Of a stretch of DNA of 5,672 nt, positions 4,458 to 5,672 are shown piece after piece. The position numbers and the translations under genes are program-made. The notes beneath the pieces are model-generated. The model made no database searches and had not been told where the DNA came from. It saw only the letters and a program-made list of their open reading frames with translations. This stretch comes from Spirochaetota bacterium (GTDB lineage: Bacteria > Spirochaetota > UBA12135 > COTS27), in NCBI GenBank assembly GCA_030621685.1, contig JAUXHF010000137.1, positions 1-5,672 on the forward strand, read 5' to 3'. The first letter of the stretch is position 1. Every line of letters starts with the position of its first letter.

Positions 4458-5672
4458 TTAAGAAATCTCGGCCAAGCTTTCATCGAAAGCCAGCATGCTA
4501 CGTTTAATATCTTCATCGCTATGGGCTAGAGAAAGGAAACAAGCCTCGTAAGCTGAGGGGGGCAGGGCATGGCCTCTTTTCAGCATAGCATGAAAGAAGC
4601 GGGCGTAACGTTTTGTGTCGATAGAGCGCACATCGTTATAGGTGTTAACAGAAGGCAAGTTAGTAAAAAACACGGTGAACATAGAGCCGACTCGATTGAC
4701 GACTGCTGGGATAGCGTGTTTTTTGAGCGAGGCGAGCAAGGAAGATTCTACTCTGGCACCAATTCGCTCAAGTTTCTGATACACTTGCTGGGCATTTTGT
4801 TGTAAAAATTTTAGTGTGGCAAGACCTGCGGCTACGGCTAAGGGGTTGCCCGAGAGCGTTCCAGCCTGATAAACGGGGCCTTCGGGAGCTAAGGCTTGCA
4901 TAAGCGAAGAGCTAGCGCCGATGGCAGCAGCGGGCAGGCCTCCGCCAATTATTTTGCCCAAGCAATAAATGTCCGGTTTTCGCTTGAAGAGCTGGGCGGC
5001 TCCGCCCAGGGCCACACGAAACCCGGTCATCACCTCATCGAAAATAACCAGCGCGCCGGCTTTTTTAGCACAATCAAAAACGCAATCTAGGAAAGCGTTC
5101 TCTGCGGCAATAACGCCCATGTTGCCGCAAATGGGTTCTAACACGATAGCTGCTATAGAGCTGCTATGTTCGCCAAAAATGGCCTCTACACTTGCCCTAT
5201 TATTGTAGCTAGCAACAAGCGTATGTTTGATGACATCTTTAGGAACGCCTTTGCTGGAAGCCATGCCCAGCGTTAAGGGGCCAGAGCCAGCTTTAAGCAG
5301 GAAGCTATCGCTATGCCCATGGTAACAGCCTTCAAATTTCACTATTTTATCTCTGCCGGTAACTCCGCGAGCCAGGCGCAAGGCTGTCATAAGAGCCTCG
5401 GTTCCAGAGTTCAGCATGCGGATTTTCTGGACACCCGGAAGTATGGAGACGATGAGTTTGGCGAGTTCTGTTTCGGCTAGGGTAGGCGCTCCAAAACTGC
5501 TACCTTTCACAATAGCTTCTTGGAGGGCTTGGCGCACGACTTCGGGGGCATGGCCTAAAATCATCGGCCCCCAAGAGGCGATGTAATCGGTATATTGTTT
5601 GCCTTCAATATCATAGACGTAGGCGCCTTTAGCACGTTCGATAAAGCGTGGTATACCGCCAACCGAAGAAAA
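4458..5672 (-). CDS. hemL: Glutamate-1-semialdehyde 2,1-aminomutase (5' end beyond the window)
   Basis: HemL is a cytosolic PLP enzyme that turns glutamate-1-semialdehyde into 5-aminolevulinate, the second C5-pathway step after HemA. The visible 404 residues run open to the window edge; compared with the usual ~430 residues, about 25 N-terminal ones are missing. An internal Met at 5564 is not the start: upstream the frame reads VGGIPRFIERAKGAYVYDIEG and then DYIASWGPMILGH, all standard HemL. Other signatures (visible numbering) are NSGTEA (88-93), GCYHGHSDSF (115-124), the PLP ring-binding Asp in FDEVMTGFR (D212), the PLP Schiff-base lysine in LGKIIGGGLP (K240, codon 4955-4953), PVYQAGTLSGNPLA, and the C-terminal LPPSAYEACFLSLAHSDEDI. 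All catalytic motifs are intact. Codons look more GC-rich than in neighbouring genes. The downstream neighbour is 217 bp away, so no operon link is evident on that side. Confidence 0.97.
   Translation of the reverse strand, partial: FSSVGGIPRFIERAKGAYVYDIEGKQYTDYIASWGPMILGHAPEVVRQALQEAIVKGSSFGAPTLAETELAKLIVSILPGVQKIRMLNSGTEALMTALRLARGVTGRDKIVKFEGCYHGHSDSFLLKAGSGPLTLGMASSKGVPKDVIKHTLVASYNNRASVEAIFGEHSSSIAAIVLEPICGNMGVIAAENAFLDCVFDCAKKAGALVIFDEVMTGFRVALGGAAQLFKRKPDIYCLGKIIGGGLPAAAIGASSSLMQALAPEGPVYQAGTLSGNPLAVAAGLATLKFLQQNAQQVYQKLERIGARVESSLLASLKKHAIPAVVNRVGSMFTVFFTNLPSVNTYNDVRSIDTKRYARFFHAMLKRGHALPPSAYEACFLSLAHSDEDIKRSMLAFDESLAEIS

Noticed and set aside
4325..4507. Plus-strand 60-aa frame with a repeated ISVFCL motif
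   Set aside because: The repeated peptide is only the translation of the 21-bp DNA duplication, and the frame runs antisense into the end of hemL.
4569..5208. Three plus-strand frames (64-79 aa) within hemL
   Set aside because: All are antisense to intact, motif-rich hemL coding sequence of relatively high GC, where chance open frames are expected.

Overview
The window is bacterial. All six protein genes I can support lie on the minus strand, so transcription runs from high to low coordinates. Two anchor the identification: the 5' part of smpB (trans-translation) at the left edge and most of hemL (glutamate-1-semialdehyde aminomutase) at the right edge. Both are cut by the window. HemL implies that tetrapyrroles are made from glutamyl-tRNA (the C5 route). 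The DNA looks low to moderate in GC, with hemL visibly richer than the rest and the intergenic stretches very AT-rich. Several genes lack an obvious Shine-Dalgarno sequence. A secreted protein with a Sec signal peptide suggests a cell envelope with an export system. The sequence does not fix the phylum. A host-associated, reduced-genome lineage (Chlamydiae-like or Dependentiae-like) is only a guess.

Layout from right to left, in the direction of transcription: hemL (5672-4458, N-terminus outside the window); a 217-bp gap with a 21-bp tandem duplication and a candidate promoter; a small basic protein of 87 aa (4240-3977) whose start region is itself duplicated; a 117-bp gap with an 8-bp repeat in four copies; a radical SAM protein of the spore-photoproduct-lyase-like family (3859-2636); a 454-bp AT-rich gap without genes; an unrecognised 231-aa soluble protein (2181-1486) with a good ribosome binding site; a 321-bp gap with two adjacent hairpins; a 245-aa exported protein of unknown function (1164-427); a 121-bp gap; and smpB (305-1, C-terminus outside the window).

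Gaps of 117 to 454 bp separate all the genes, so this does not look like a tight operon or one working system. It reads as a row of separately expressed housekeeping and lineage-specific genes. There are no tRNA or rRNA genes, CRISPR arrays, transposases or integrases that I can see. The most unusual feature is a cluster of three unrelated short tandem repeats within about 490 bp (3899-4386), around the small 87-aa gene and in front of the radical SAM gene. These could be sites of slipped-strand variation in expression or start choice. I found no convincing new multi-gene system.
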